Notes: generated by a model not told the origin, from the sequence alone. A stretch of 64,000 nucleotides of DNA from Hondaea fermentalgiana (GCA_014084085.1 NPFB01000005.1:812332-876331); one strand, 5' to 3'; shown: positions 49,101-59,688, numbered from the stretch's first letter. Numbers and translations: made by a program.

Positions 49101-51899
49101 GCTCAAAAATGGCGCGGTAGTACTTCTTCTGCAACGTCGTCAGCTCCACGTCAATGACGGTCTCCTCCTTGGCAGGAATATCCTTTTCCACGTGCTCCTT
49201 GAGGCGACGGAGCATAAAAGGTTTGACGCGTGCCTGCAAGGCCTGGACCTGCTCGGCATTCTGCATGTCACCAAAGTGCTCGAGAAAGTCCGCCTTGTCC
49301 GGAAACTCGCGCGGTTCGATAAAGTTCAAGAGTGCCCAGAGCTCGCCTACGTTGTTTTGCAAGGGCGTTCCCGTAAGAATGACGCGCACGTCCGCGCGAA
49401 TGTACTCTGCAAAGGTCTGCGCAAGTTTGCTCTTTTTCGACTTGAGGCGATGACCTTCGTCCACGATGACGCCAGCCCACTTGATGTCAGCGAACTCGGC
49501 CCCGTCTGCACTAAGTGCTTCGTACGAGGTGACCATGACGTCAAACTTGTACAGACCCGGGACCACCTTGGCCTGCCCGGTCTTCGAATTCTTGCGCCAA
49601 TAGTAGAACTCGTGCTCGCGAATGAGCGCCCGGGCCTGCTGACCCGTGATTCGCCGGTTACCTCCATCATGGTACACGACGCAGTTCAGGTCCGTCCAGC
49701 GCTCGAATTCGTTGCGCCAGTGGCCAAGTGTGGACAGCGGCGCAACGACGAGAGAAGGCCGGTTCGGCGGGTTGCCGTGCAGCTTAAGGTGGCGCACAAA
49801 AGAGACGGTCTGGCAGGTTTTACCGAGACCCATCTCATCCGCTAGCAAGGAGCCGCGTTTGTTGGCATAGTTGAAAGCGAGCCAGTTGAGGCCCTCGAGC
49901 TGGTAGGACCGAAGCTTGAGGCCGTCCTTGAACGAGGGCGACTCCGTGTACTTGAAGAAGCGCGACCCCGAGGCCGAGGTAGCCATGCTCCCTTCTGCTG
50001 CGTTGGCGACGGCCGCCGAGTCGACTTCCTCGTTTTGCTGCATCTGTGTGCGCCAGTGCTCGTGGCGCTGCTGAAGTTGCTGATCCTGGGCTTCGAGCTG
50101 CGAATTCATGTGGCGAATGTGCTGCTTTTGCTGCATATGCAGCGCGCGCTGCTGCTCCGCGTGCTGCTGATTAAGCTGCTCGATCACTCCGTGATGGGTC
50201 TGCTGCACGTGCTGCACATAGGCAGAGAAACTGGGAAAGTTGCCGTAGGCAGCATCTCCCTTGGCGAGGTTGGGATCATTTTGCTGCTGGTACTGAAACT
50301 GTGCGATCTGTTGGCGGTGGCGCTCGCGTACGGCATTTATTTCATGCTCCTGGCGTTGACGCAATGCCTGGTCCTGACGCTGCAGGTGTTCTTGGACGCG
50401 GTGGCGGTGGAGGTTTTGCTGTTGCGCAAGGACCTGGCGTTCCGTGGTGATTTTGGACTCGATGCTCGTGTTTTGTATTGCCTGACGCTTGACGGCGGGA
50501 ATCTTGGACCTGCGATGATAGGCCGCGATGGCCTGGTCATCGAGAATGTCCGAGGCGTTCTCCCACGTGGCATCGGCGTAGCTCATGTTTTTCCACTTAA
50601 CCAGATACATGGGTCCGGCAGCCTTGTCATCGTCTTTGTTCGCTTGGTTCTCCTGCCCAGCCTTGAGTGTTGCAAACTTCTTCTCAAAGAGGTCGGAGAG
50701 ACGCTCGCAGCAGTCGCGGACAAAGAGCTCTGGATTTGTGTTGTAGATGCGGCAGTTTGCAAAGACAAGGCGCACGTCCGCGGCGAACTGGTCGACGTTT
50801 TCGTAGACTCGACCGCCCATAAGTCGCTGGCGGATCGTGCCAAAGTCCATGGGCCGCGAGATCATGTCGTAGTAGCCCGGAGCCCCGTCGCGCTCCTCGT
50901 CGACGGGCTCCATAAAGTACACGGAGAGCTTGACGCCCTTGTACCGGTGGTTGATGAGTTTGGAGAGGATCTGAGTGGCCTCGCGCACCCAGGATGGCGT
51001 CCGCTTGCGCTGCGTGCCGGGCTCCTCCTGGGCCTCGTCGAGAATGCGGTCGACCTCAACATAGCTGGGATCAAAATACTCGGTATCCTCGCGGCCGCGG
51101 GCCACGGCACTGGCCTCGTGCTGCTCGGGAGGCAGCGCGTTGACATACCTTTTGAGACGCTGTGATCCATTCACATCCTGGTCAATGAGGTCGGGGCTGA
51201 CCCACTCGACGTGCAGGTACGACTTGCCGCGCCATTTGACGAGAAATTCAAACTTGTCCTGTTCGCGCCTGCGCTTCTCGTCCTCTTCCTCGAGGAGCTC
51301 GCGGCGTGTTTTCTTCTTCTTTGGGGTCTCGACGCTTTCCAGGAGCGCAGCGGAAGGTTTGTCGCCGTCCTCGTCACCGCTGGCCGGGGCCTCCTCTTGC
51401 TCTGGGTCGTAGTCGGCGCGGAGTCGGCGACCGAGGATGTTCTCGATGAGTGGCTCTTCGCGTTCACGGGGAGCTGCGGCATCCTCGCGATCCATTTCCT
51501 CGAAGAAGGCCTCGTGTTCGCCCATGAGTTTGTCTTCTGCGAGGGACTTTTTCTTTTTCCGCGCCGAGGTGCTCCCGCGGCCGTTGTAGTCGTCGTCGTC
51601 GTCATCTCGCATTGCACTGGTTGCAGGGGGGAGACCTGGAGGCCTCGTCGGCCTCGGTGCTGTCCTCGCGGTATTTGCCACGGGCATGTGCATATGCTGC
51701 ATGTGCTGCTGCTGATGGTACTGCTGCTGCATGTGCTGCTGGTGCTGCTGCTGCGAATATCCGCCCTGCATCACGGCCCCGTGCCCTGCATGGTGTCCGT
51801 GCTGCTGGCCTGCCGCGTACTGCTGTCCATACTGCTGCTGGTGCTGCTGCTGCGGCACGTGCCCGGTCCCATATCCTGCGCCGCTTTGCGAGCCTTGGA

Positions 51900-51931
<32 letters not shown>

Positions 51932-51959
51932 TGCTGTTGCTGCTGCTGAAAGCTTGATT
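46150..51959 (-). CDS. CHD-type chromatin remodeler with bromodomain inside chromodomain 2, plus ARID-like and GATA-like segments (5' end lost in gap)
   Basis: The frame is open from the gap at 51959 to a TAG at 46150, over 1,930 residues. No ATG precedes the poly-Gln region, so the start lies in or beyond the gap. Order: Gln/His-rich N-terminus; acidic linker; chromodomain 1 (EFLVKWRGKSYLHVEWVSPD, near 51130-51260); VEVDRILDE, the first strand of chromodomain 2; a full bromodomain (YFMEPVDE, YYDMISRPMDFGTIRQRL, VFANCRIYN, near 50640-51000); the rest of chromodomain 2 (MYLVKWKNMSYADATWEN); Gln-rich coiled coil; SNF2 ATPase (DEMGLGKT, VDEGHRLKS, LTGTPLQNN); helicase C (STRAGGVGINLT, ARCHRIGQ); ARID-like segment (FGGYEKVVVERLWQSIRRKL, near 47490-47690); GATA-like finger (CRYCGATETSSWSRGPWG, near 47130-47190); acidic/basic Ser-rich tail. 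CHD enzymes space nucleosomes. The added readers suggest acetyl-lysine and DNA targeting. Confidence 0.93.
51899..51950. repeat. (CAG/CAA)n glutamine repeat at the truncated 5' end of the CHD-type gene
   Basis: About sixteen CAG/CAA codons on the minus strand, nine residues or fewer from the assembly gap. The repeat probably caused the gap. Confidence 0.9.
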
Positions 51960-52059
51960 NNNNNNNNNNNNNNNNNNNNNNNNNNNNNNNNNNNNNNNNN
52001 NNNNNNNNNNNNNNNNNNNNNNNNNNNNNNNNNNNNNNNNNNNNNNNNNNNNNNNNNNN
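51960..52059. other. Assembly gap (100 N)
   Basis: Exactly 100 N. It removes the start codon and first exon sequence of the CHD-type gene. Confidence 0.99.
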
Positions 52060-53806
52060 GAGCCAGCGGCCTGAGCTGCCGCCGCCGCCGCTGCTGCTGC
52101 TGTGCTGCTGCCGCGCGCGCGTCGCCTCCCTCTCCCGCCGCTGCTTTCTTTCCTTTGCCCGCTTTGCCTGCCTGCCTGCCTGCCTGCCTGCGCTCGCTGC
52201 CTCTGCTCCTTCCCCTCCCTCTCCTCGCCTCTCCTCTCCTTTCCCGGCCTTTCCTTCCCGAGTCTCGCCTGCCTCCTGCGCTCCTTAGTTATTGGACTCC
52301 ACTCTCCCTGCCTGCTGCTAAGGTTGGTTTTTTTTTTTCCCCTGCCACTGGCCGGCTGGGCGCGAAACCCGCGTTTTGCGCCCTGTGTAGGCCGGCCGCG
52401 GCAAGTGGGCTATGCGCGCCGCCAAGAGCGGGTTGGCGCCAGCCAGGGCGAACTGCCGCCCCCCGCACCTGCACGCGGCGAGCACTGGCCGCGGGGGGAG
52501 GGGGCTGTGGGAACCGGAGCGCGCAGAGGAAGCGTGAGGAAGGAGGGGGACCAGCTGTGAGGGCCCAGGGGCGAGAACATGACCCGCAGCTGGAAGGAGG
52601 AGGGTGGAGAAGAGGGGTGAGTGGGGCGGAAGAGGGGATAGGGACGTAGAGACGGGAGGGGAAAAAATGGAGAGAGGGGGCGTGGAGCCGTGTGTGGGAG
52701 ATACGACGCCAGTGGTCGCTAGGCGAACGTGGCAGTTAGGTTGCAAGCTACGTCGACCGCAAGCTCAAGCTGGCCTCTGCGAACCCTTGCAGCCAACATC
52801 ATCGACCACGCAACGCTGCGTAGGCAACTCTTCCTCCCTTCCCTCCTTCCTTCGTTCCTTCCTTCGTTCCTTCACCTCCTTTTTCTTTTCTGAAAAGGTA
52901 AGATAATACACCAACCTCACACAAATCTAGCACCTGTAGTAGCCAGAAACGAAGTGGAGCGCTCTCAGATTGTATCTTATGTAGGCTGGCTCGTGAAGGA
53001 TCCCGAAGACTGGCGAGGTCGCATGGTGACTGAGATGGACAATGTATGTTATGAGAACGAGACAGCAGAGGCGGGGGGTTACCGATACAAATAGGGGATA
53101 ATAGTTGTGCTAATAATCAGCGCCAAAAAGCATATGCGCACACGTGCGCGCGCGCAATTTGACAAGTCAAATTTGTTGAAGACACGAGAAAGAGATTCAT
53201 CAAGGCCCATGAGTGTTGCTGGAATTGAAAGTGAGACATCTCGCGCGTGCACCACCAGAAATGAGTGAAAACGCAAGCCTCGTTTTCGTCAGCTCTCCAA
53301 GCCACAATGTTGATGTTCGCGCACATCGCGCATGTGGGAGCGAACCACGTCGGGACCCCGACTGTCTCCAGCGATCGCTTCGCAGCAAAACAAGAGGCGA
53401 GCCGAGGCGCGATACGGCGCGGCGTGGAGGCTAGCTTGCTCACGCAAGGTCTCCTTGACCGTGAGGTAGCGCGAAGAAAACTCTGCGAGCCGTGAGGCAG
53501 CGGAGCGAAGACAGGACCAGAGACGCCACCTTGTTGTCACATAGTATATTCTGACAGCTGAAGAAACTCTGGGCTGACGCATAGAGTCGCCTGCGCAAGC
53601 CGACAAGGGTGCTTGCTATCCCTCCCAAGGTAATCAAGTTTTTTTGGGCTTGCCTTCGACGAGGGGACGCGGCCCAGGGCTATCGACGCCCAGCAACAAG
53701 TCCAGTCTGACGAGCCAAGACAAGCTGTCAAGCAAAGCAGGTTTGATCTTCTCCAACGTCAAACGCAAGAGAGCGTTGCTCAATTTAACGCTATCACCTG
53801 CTCGGT
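52060..53806. promoter_or_regulatory. Divergent spacer between the CHD-type gene (-) and a sulfotransferase gene (+)
   Basis: 1.75 kb. (CCTG)n at 52165-52192 and (CCTT)n at 52831-52875 flank a GA-rich stretch. AAAAG-GTAAGA near 52893-52902 on the + strand resembles a splice donor and could mark a 5' UTR intron of the downstream gene. Small ORFs lack coding character. Confidence 0.5.
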
Positions 53807-55210
53807 ATGAGTTCCACTGAGGACGAAGACGCGCCATTGACACCACGTGCACGCCATGACTCTCGCTCAAAGCCAAAATCAGAGATCGGCATCCGATATA
53901 TTGTGACCGGCGCCGTCACCATCGCGGCAGCTCTTCTCGTCTTCTTCGCTATTGTCTCCGAACTTCCGCAGCAACTTGAAAGCACGCCACTCCTGCAGAT
54001 TCAGGTCCAGCCCTCAATTGGCTCTGCAGAGCAAGCCGCAAAGCCTGCAAACCAAGATCTTTCATCGCCTTTTTCCGACGGAAGTGTGGAACATACGGCA
54101 CTCTCGTTTCGAGATGACGTTGACGTCGAGGTGCTCCAAGGGAATGAGCCATGCCAAACCGCGACAAAAGCTCTCTTGGAAACTTTCATGAACACGTTAG
54201 ACCCTCAGGACCCAGGGCCCCTCCTCGTCGGAGGCATCGGTGACAGCGGCACCCGTGGTGCACAGCAGCTTTTGAGCAAGATCGGTGTGGATATGGGTCA
54301 CTTTAGGTTTCCTGGCATCCCAGATTCGGTGTTCTTCACCTACGACTCGCTGCTCTATATGAGCGAGTTCGACGTGCAAACGTGCGAGGACGGTAACGCG
54401 CGCCGCCTCGTGAAAACCCGTCACGTGTATGGCAAGGCTATTCAGGTTGCGCATACCGTGGGGTATTCGCGAGATCAAGTCGACAACGATGTATGGCTTC
54501 GTGGCATGCAGCTGGTCTTGAATATGACAATTGAAATGCAACATCTTGCGCGGCATGATGTCGTCCATGACCCTGAAATCCTTCCTGCGCTCTTGTTTGG
54601 CTTCAAACACCCTCGCACATCTCTTATGCTGCCGATCTTCAAGGCTGCCTTAGGTCGCCAGTTCAAGTTCGTCCATATTCTTCGCGACGGACGCGACGTG
54701 GCCAATGGCTCAAATCAGCAAATGTTCAATGGGCTTTGTCAAATGTACTTTGGTCGCACGTGTCGCAGGTCCCTTAAGGACCGCCTCGTGTTTTGGGCCA
54801 CCATGAATGTCGATGTAGCGCATTGGGCTGCGACGCATTTGCATGAGAATCAGTACCACGTTCTGCGCACAGAAGATCTTATTGACTCGCATTTGCCATG
54901 CTTTAAATCGCTCGCAGTGTTTGTCGGCGTCAATGACGCCATTTTTGAGGAGCGTGTCACGCCGAGCTTTGTACATGACAACTTTCACTCTCATGCATAT
55001 TCGTACTCGGGTCGCAAATGGACCCACGAGCAATCTGTCAAGTTCACAGAGGCTGCAGCTGCCATTCCCGTCGTTAGGCAGGCTATGCAACTTTTTGGCT
55101 ACGATTTGCGTCCTGATCAGCCATGGTCACGCCTAAACTCATGCACTGAGCTCTCTGCAGACTTTCGCGCACTCGCCGCAGAAGCGGACCCTTTTAACCC
55201 GCCTCTCTGA
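53807..55210 (+). CDS. Type II membrane sulfotransferase-like protein
   Basis: 467 residues from the ATG at 53807. A charged cytosolic N-terminus of about 28 residues is followed by a signal anchor (YIVTGAVTIAAALLVFFAIV, about 31-50) and a stem to about residue 130. LLVGGIGDSGTRGAQQLL (near 137) occupies the position of the 5'-phosphosulfate loop, with G-D-S-G-T-R where many sulfotransferases have P-K-S-G-T-T. KFVHILRDGRDVANGSNQQM (near 286) is the 3'-phosphate site with its R-D-x-R-D-V and Ser. The C-terminal YSGRKW stretch may be the family's final substrate-binding element. The D-S-G-T-R loop lacks the usual Lys, so PAPS binding or activity may differ. It does not closely resemble the sulfotransferase at 38041-39321, so the two are not recent duplicates. 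Confidence 0.8.
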   Translation: MSSTEDEDAPLTPRARHDSRSKPKSEIGIRYIVTGAVTIAAALLVFFAIVSELPQQLESTPLLQIQVQPSIGSAEQAAKPANQDLSSPFSDGSVEHTALSFRDDVDVEVLQGNEPCQTATKALLETFMNTLDPQDPGPLLVGGIGDSGTRGAQQLLSKIGVDMGHFRFPGIPDSVFFTYDSLLYMSEFDVQTCEDGNARRLVKTRHVYGKAIQVAHTVGYSRDQVDNDVWLRGMQLVLNMTIEMQHLARHDVVHDPEILPALLFGFKHPRTSLMLPIFKAALGRQFKFVHILRDGRDVANGSNQQMFNGLCQMYFGRTCRRSLKDRLVFWATMNVDVAHWAATHLHENQYHVLRTEDLIDSHLPCFKSLAVFVGVNDAIFEERVTPSFVHDNFHSHAYSYSGRKWTHEQSVKFTEAAAAIPVVRQAMQLFGYDLRPDQPWSRLNSCTELSADFRALAAEADPFNPPL

Positions 55211-55671
55211 TCACAAAGACTCCCGCCTTGCTTATTTTAAAGGCCCTATCATTGTAGAACCTTTGTATACTAGTAGGCCTATACCAGATTGAAAGTTCAT
55301 CTCTTGCTTTACTGGTGGGAGGTTGACGGGGAAGGTCTCTCGTCGCCTGTCGCATGGCATCTTTGAGATTTTCTGACAGCTTCTGTCACCAGGCTGATGC
55401 GGCCGCCAAATCGATCGGTTTGCACGTTTTACTTCGACAAAGGCCCAGCTTGATCATCAATGCGTGCGACTTGCAAGTCGCGCTCGGTATCTTCAGGCAG
55501 ACACTCTTGAGCGGAAAGGCTTGGCAGCGAGGGACGGGTGTCTGGGAGGGGAGGGGGGGGAGAGAAGAAAAGGGTGCCGACGCCCATAGAGCGTGGCGCG
55601 GAACGGCATCAAAGCCTTGTTCGACTGTAGCGGCGTTTGCGCAGGCAGCAAAGGCCCACGAGCGACCGACC
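55211..55671. other. Spacer with VPS11 promoter
   Basis: 461 bp with TAGGCCTA at 55274-55281. The VPS11 frame stays open through most of it, but the translated part is not conserved in the family and the ATG at 55672 has a better context. Confidence 0.5.
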
Positions 55672-58600
55672 ATGCTCAAGCGCTTCAACTTCTTCGTCAC
55701 CGAAGAGACGCGCCTTGATCATGAGGCGTCAGGGAGCGGCGCAGACAAGAGCAAGAATGAGATCGGGACGCTAACGCGTGCCGCTGGCGGTGCTAGCAGA
55801 TTTCTTCTCGTGGCCAATAACCAAGGCAAGATCCTGGCGGTGAACCGCAAAATGCACGTCGCAGGCCAGGTGGCTGCTCACACACGACAAGTCGACATCC
55901 TCAAGCAGCTGTCCTCGCGACCTCTGGCCATCACGATCGGCGATGGTCCCATTGCCAAGAACAGCAAGGAGTCTACGGGAGGAAAATCGCTCGCAAGCGA
56001 CGCCACAACGCTGGATATCACCATCAAGTTTTGGAGCATTACAGCCGACACCAGCGTAGACCATGAGACATTACAAGCCGAGGAACGCGCTGATTTATCG
56101 CTCGTCCGATCCTTCAAACTGGGCGCGGTGCTTGCTCGGGAGAGGAGTCGGCCTCGCTGGGCCGTGTCAGATCCAGCCCAAATGGGCGCCAACTTTACTT
56201 GGCCCCGCCTCACTTGTGCCGAAGTCACCGAGGACCTAACCCAGATGGCGCTTGGTTTTTCTGATGGCCATGTTGTGCTCATTCGTTCCGATCCGCACGG
56301 CGCCGGCCCGCTCCTTTCCAATTTGGTCGAACTCGCAACCTCCCGCGGCCACACCAGCGCCGGAAGCGCGAGTACCGACGCCAAGCATTCATTGCTACAT
56401 GAACGCGGACATTTGTACACCACCATTCAGACCGCTGCCGATGCCTCGTCCATGCCCTCGGTGACAGGTCTTGGCTTTTGCCGCACCGACGCAGACGGCT
56501 TGCACCTTTGGGTCGCCACGGAACGTAACTTGCGCGCATACAGGACGAACGCGACGCAGGCCGGGGCATCAGGAGCTACAAGACGTAGCTCCTTTTCCGG
56601 CAAGAACGCTCGTCTCGGGGAAGTTGAGCCTGGGCCCGAGCTCGACGCCGACGGCTGCGCTCTCAACTGTTGCTGCCTTGCCTACCCACTTCCCCCGGCC
56701 CCGACGATTGGCGCCCAGGTCTCCTTCCTTTCTCTCCCCCTTGACGCGGAGCCTGGTGCACTTGATGCGGAAGACCGTGCGGCGCTCAATGAAGACGCTA
56801 CGCGTCGTCAGACCGAATTCGTTATTGCAAAGGGTGATCACGTCGAGTTCTTCTCGCATGAAGATCCCCGCGCAGTATATGCCGTTGCGGGGCAAAAACG
56901 TTTGCTCACATGGTTTCGAAACTGCCTCGTCGTCGTGACGCATGGCAAACCAGGGCTCGCGTCGACACAGGCGCCGCGTGCAGGTCCAGCTGCCGATTCA
57001 AGCGCCCCTCCTGATGTTGTCCACCTTTACGACTTTCGCAACAAGTTTATCGCGGCCAGTCTCACGCTGCGGGGCAGTGAGAGCGGCCAGGTTCTCGCGG
57101 TTACAAACCAATGGAACAGGCTCGTCGTGCTCACGACGACGCGTCGCGCCTACATGCTCAAAGAAAAGGACACACAAACCAAACTCGACGATCTCCTGCG
57201 TCGAAATCTCTACGCCACTGCACTTTCGCTGGCTCGTTCCTCCGGAGTGGATGATGCACAAGTGATGGATATTCACCGCATGTACGGTGACCATCTCTAT
57301 GCCAAGGGAAGCTTTGACGACAGCATTGTCCAATACTGTCAGACCATTGGTCGTCTCGAGCCATCGTACGTGATTCGCCGCTTTCTCGACTCGCAGCGTC
57401 TCGAGAATCTCATCTCGTACTTGGAGGCGCTGCACACAAGTACTGTCCAGGCCCCTACTGGGGACCACACCACTTTGCTTTTGAATTGCTACACAAAACA
57501 AAAGATGGAGGACAAGCTCGAAAAGTTCGTCTCGAACCAGGCCATCACAGCTGCTATTGATGTGCATGCTGCAGTCGCGGTACTTCGCACTGCGCGGTAC
57601 TTCGACCTAGCCATTCAACTTGCCAAGGAGCACGCGGAACACGCGCTCTGTTTGCGCATCTTGCTCGAAGAGACGGACCAGCACGAGCAAGCTCTCGCGT
57701 ATTTGCGCGACCTGCCCGTTTCGATCGCGAATTCGCACCTTCAGGCATACGGCAAATCGCTCATGCGCAAGCTCCCGGATGCAACCACCGCGGCGATCCA
57801 ACAAATGTGCTGCTCTCCTCAGGAGTGGGGGGCGGGCTCAGCCTCTTCAGAGAGTCCGACCTCACGCACAGCGCAAGCAGAAGCCCCGCATCCTGAGGAG
57901 TTCATTCACATCTTTGTTGACCATCGCGAGCACCTTGGTCGCTTCTTAGAAGCCGTCGTCGACCAAGACGGTGGCCGTACCGCAACACCAGCCATCTGGA
58001 ATACCTACCTTGAGCTCTTGCTTGCCCCGGGCGACGGTGGCGCGAAGCGAAGCGAAACGGCGGAGCAGCAGGCTATGAGTGTGCTCAAGAACTCATCGGC
58101 CTCCTATGACCCGCATCACGCCCTTGTGCTGGTGCAGTCAGCTGGCTTTCAGCGCGGGCTCCTCTACCTGTACGAGCGCCTACACATGTATCATATGCTG
58201 ATTCGCCACTACATGAAGGTTGGAGACAGCGCGGCAATTCTCGCGAATTGCAAAGCCTATGGGGCGAAAGACCCCAACCTCTGGGTTCAGGTACTCAAAC
58301 ATTTTGCTGCGCAGTACGAGGCTCCAGAAGGCGGCGATGACGCCAGCGAGAGCGAGCGTCGCAAGGCGGCAGCTGTGGAGCGGGACCTACAGGAGGTGCT
58401 CAAGCAGATTGAACGTTTTCGCATCTTGCCGCCTCTCGTCGTGGTTGAAACGCTTTCGTCGAACCCAGAAATCCGACTGCATATGATTCGGCCGTACATT
58501 CGCAGTCAGCTCGATGTCTCTCAACGGCAGATCGACGAGCTTGCCCATGATATACAGCACTTACGCAAAGACACTGCCAGTATGAAGCGCGAGGCGGATG

Positions 58601-58974
58601 AGCTCCGCTCGCATCCCAAAGTCTTTACGAACTCCAAGTGCAACTGGACAGGGGCACCTCTGGAGCTGCCCACCGTCCATTTTCTGAGCGGCAACTCTTA
58701 TAATCTGAGTAGTTTGCCTGGAGGCGGGCCTGCTGCGGACACAGCTGCAGCAGCTACTGCGCACACGCAGGGTCCAGCACCGCACGATCGCATGCTCGAG
58801 GATCCAGAGTGTGTTGCCGAGCAACATGCAGTTGCTGATATTATGCACAAGCTCCGCCAGAACGCCGAGCATGTGGACGAAGAGTTTTTCAATCAGCTAG
58901 AAATTGCACCCGACGGCTTCTCCGCTGTTGCAGAGTACTTTTCAAAGTGTCTCTTTGAGCCACCACAAGAATGA
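55672..58974 (+). CDS. VPS11: VPS11, HOPS/CORVET core subunit, with degenerate RING
   Basis: 1,100 residues from the ATG at 55672 (context GACCATGCT). The frame is open from 55354, but MLKRFNFF matches the usual family start (aromatic-rich, like W-R-R-F-V-F-F). Residues 1-480 are a beta-propeller (LLVANNQGKILAVNRKMHVA, GFSDGHVVLIRSDPHGAG, VEFFSHEDPRAVYAVAGQKR). Residues about 530-930 are clathrin-like helical repeats (ALSLARSSGVDDAQVMDIHR, YGDHLYAKGSFDDSIVQYCQ, GRLEPSYVIRRFLDSQRLEN, LLNCYTKQKMEDKLEKFV). VPS11 scaffolds the tethering complexes for fusion of endosomes and vacuoles. The final region (residues about 985-1100) aligns to the RING (CNWTGAPLELPTVHFLSGNS), but most zinc-binding cysteines and histidines are replaced. 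Other HOPS genes are not in the window. Confidence 0.93.
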   Translation: MLKRFNFFVTEETRLDHEASGSGADKSKNEIGTLTRAAGGASRFLLVANNQGKILAVNRKMHVAGQVAAHTRQVDILKQLSSRPLAITIGDGPIAKNSKESTGGKSLASDATTLDITIKFWSITADTSVDHETLQAEERADLSLVRSFKLGAVLARERSRPRWAVSDPAQMGANFTWPRLTCAEVTEDLTQMALGFSDGHVVLIRSDPHGAGPLLSNLVELATSRGHTSAGSASTDAKHSLLHERGHLYTTIQTAADASSMPSVTGLGFCRTDADGLHLWVATERNLRAYRTNATQAGASGATRRSSFSGKNARLGEVEPGPELDADGCALNCCCLAYPLPPAPTIGAQVSFLSLPLDAEPGALDAEDRAALNEDATRRQTEFVIAKGDHVEFFSHEDPRAVYAVAGQKRLLTWFRNCLVVVTHGKPGLASTQAPRAGPAADSSAPPDVVHLYDFRNKFIAASLTLRGSESGQVLAVTNQWNRLVVLTTTRRAYMLKEKDTQTKLDDLLRRNLYATALSLARSSGVDDAQVMDIHRMYGDHLYAKGSFDDSIVQYCQTIGRLEPSYVIRRFLDSQRLENLISYLEALHTSTVQAPTGDHTTLLLNCYTKQKMEDKLEKFVSNQAITAAIDVHAAVAVLRTARYFDLAIQLAKEHAEHALCLRILLEETDQHEQALAYLRDLPVSIANSHLQAYGKSLMRKLPDATTAAIQQMCCSPQEWGAGSASSESPTSRTAQAEAPHPEEFIHIFVDHREHLGRFLEAVVDQDGGRTATPAIWNTYLELLLAPGDGGAKRSETAEQQAMSVLKNSSASYDPHHALVLVQSAGFQRGLLYLYERLHMYHMLIRHYMKVGDSAAILANCKAYGAKDPNLWVQVLKHFAAQYEAPEGGDDASESERRKAAAVERDLQEVLKQIERFRILPPLVVVETLSSNPEIRLHMIRPYIRSQLDVSQRQIDELAHDIQHLRKDTASMKREADELRSHPKVFTNSKCNWTGAPLELPTVHFLSGNSYNLSSLPGGGPAADTAAAATAHTQGPAPHDRMLEDPECVAEQHAVADIMHKLRQNAEHVDEEFFNQLEIAPDGFSAVAEYFSKCLFEPPQE

Positions 58975-59223
58975 ATGATCAAAAAAGGCCGTCAGCGAAG
59001 GAGCCAAACAGGACTGGGATGGCTAAGTCGTAGTGATAGCACTCGCTAATTCGTATATTTGTCGAATCTATTTGGCTGTCTGGCTATTTGGCTGGCAGTT
59101 TGTCGAGAGATGAAGGCTCACGATAGGCTCAAACATTCTTTTCCTTCTTTTCACTTGCTTTACTTCTTTTCCCCTCCTCTTCTAGAGGAATGAGGCTGTT
59201 AGGCTGTTGATATCTTTTCCGGT

Positions 59224-59688
59224 CTACTTGGTTTCCGAATCATCAGCGCTGGCTTCTCCAAATGCTTCCTGCGTTGCGACGCGCAGAGCCACCGTATCAA
59301 AGGCGGAACGAAGCTTGAGCTGGAGCGTTTCTACCGGATCAGAGCTCGCGGCCGTGGCCTTTGCGGCAGACGTCCAGTCCTCGGCCAGAATAAGATCCTT
59401 CACGCGAGTGACGTCAACCTCTCGCACCACATCTGCCGCAGGCGCGCCACTTTCTGCGCGTTCTGCCTCCATTTGCTTAATTTGTTTGGTCTTTTGGGCA
59501 ACCTGGATGCCAAGGGCCATGGCCAGCGAAGCCCAGACAATGTGCGAAGCGTTGCTCGGGCCCTGCTTTGCGCTCGAGCCTGCTCCGCTTGGCTGACTTG
59601 CTGCGCTCAGCCACCGCGTGGTGGACGGCCGCCGCAATGAAACCCGGGCCTCCAACACCAGGCCTCGCCTTCCAGCTGCGGCGAGCAT
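59224..59688 (-). CDS. Small protein with possible mitochondrial presequence, unknown
   Basis: 154 residues from the ATG at 59688. Reading further upstream in frame reaches only TTG codons. The first 35 residues are rich in Arg, Ala and Ser with no acids until Glu14 (MLAAAGRRGLVLEARVSLRR, then PSTTRWLSAAS), consistent with an imported mitochondrial precursor cleaved near RWLSAAS. Residues about 50-75 (ASHIVWASLAMALGIQVAQK) may be one membrane helix, followed by a coiled segment (KTKQIKQMEAERAE) and a helical C-terminus ending in acidic residues. No family is recognised. The gene is convergent with VPS11 (249 bp apart). Confidence 0.6.
   Translation of the reverse strand: MLAAAGRRGLVLEARVSLRRPSTTRWLSAASQPSGAGSSAKQGPSNASHIVWASLAMALGIQVAQKTKQIKQMEAERAESGAPAADVVREVDVTRVKDLILAEDWTSAAKATAASSDPVETLQLKLRSAFDTVALRVATQEAFGEASADDSETK

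Noticed and set aside
47896..49845. 649-codon + strand ORF inside the CHD-type gene
   Set aside because: It is antisense to the conserved SNF2/helicase core; its His/Leu/Val-rich translation is what the complement of that codon usage gives.
55354..55671. 106-residue N-terminal extension of VPS11
   Set aside because: It is not conserved in VPS11, is compositionally like spacer DNA, and ends at an ATG with good context and the family's aromatic start.
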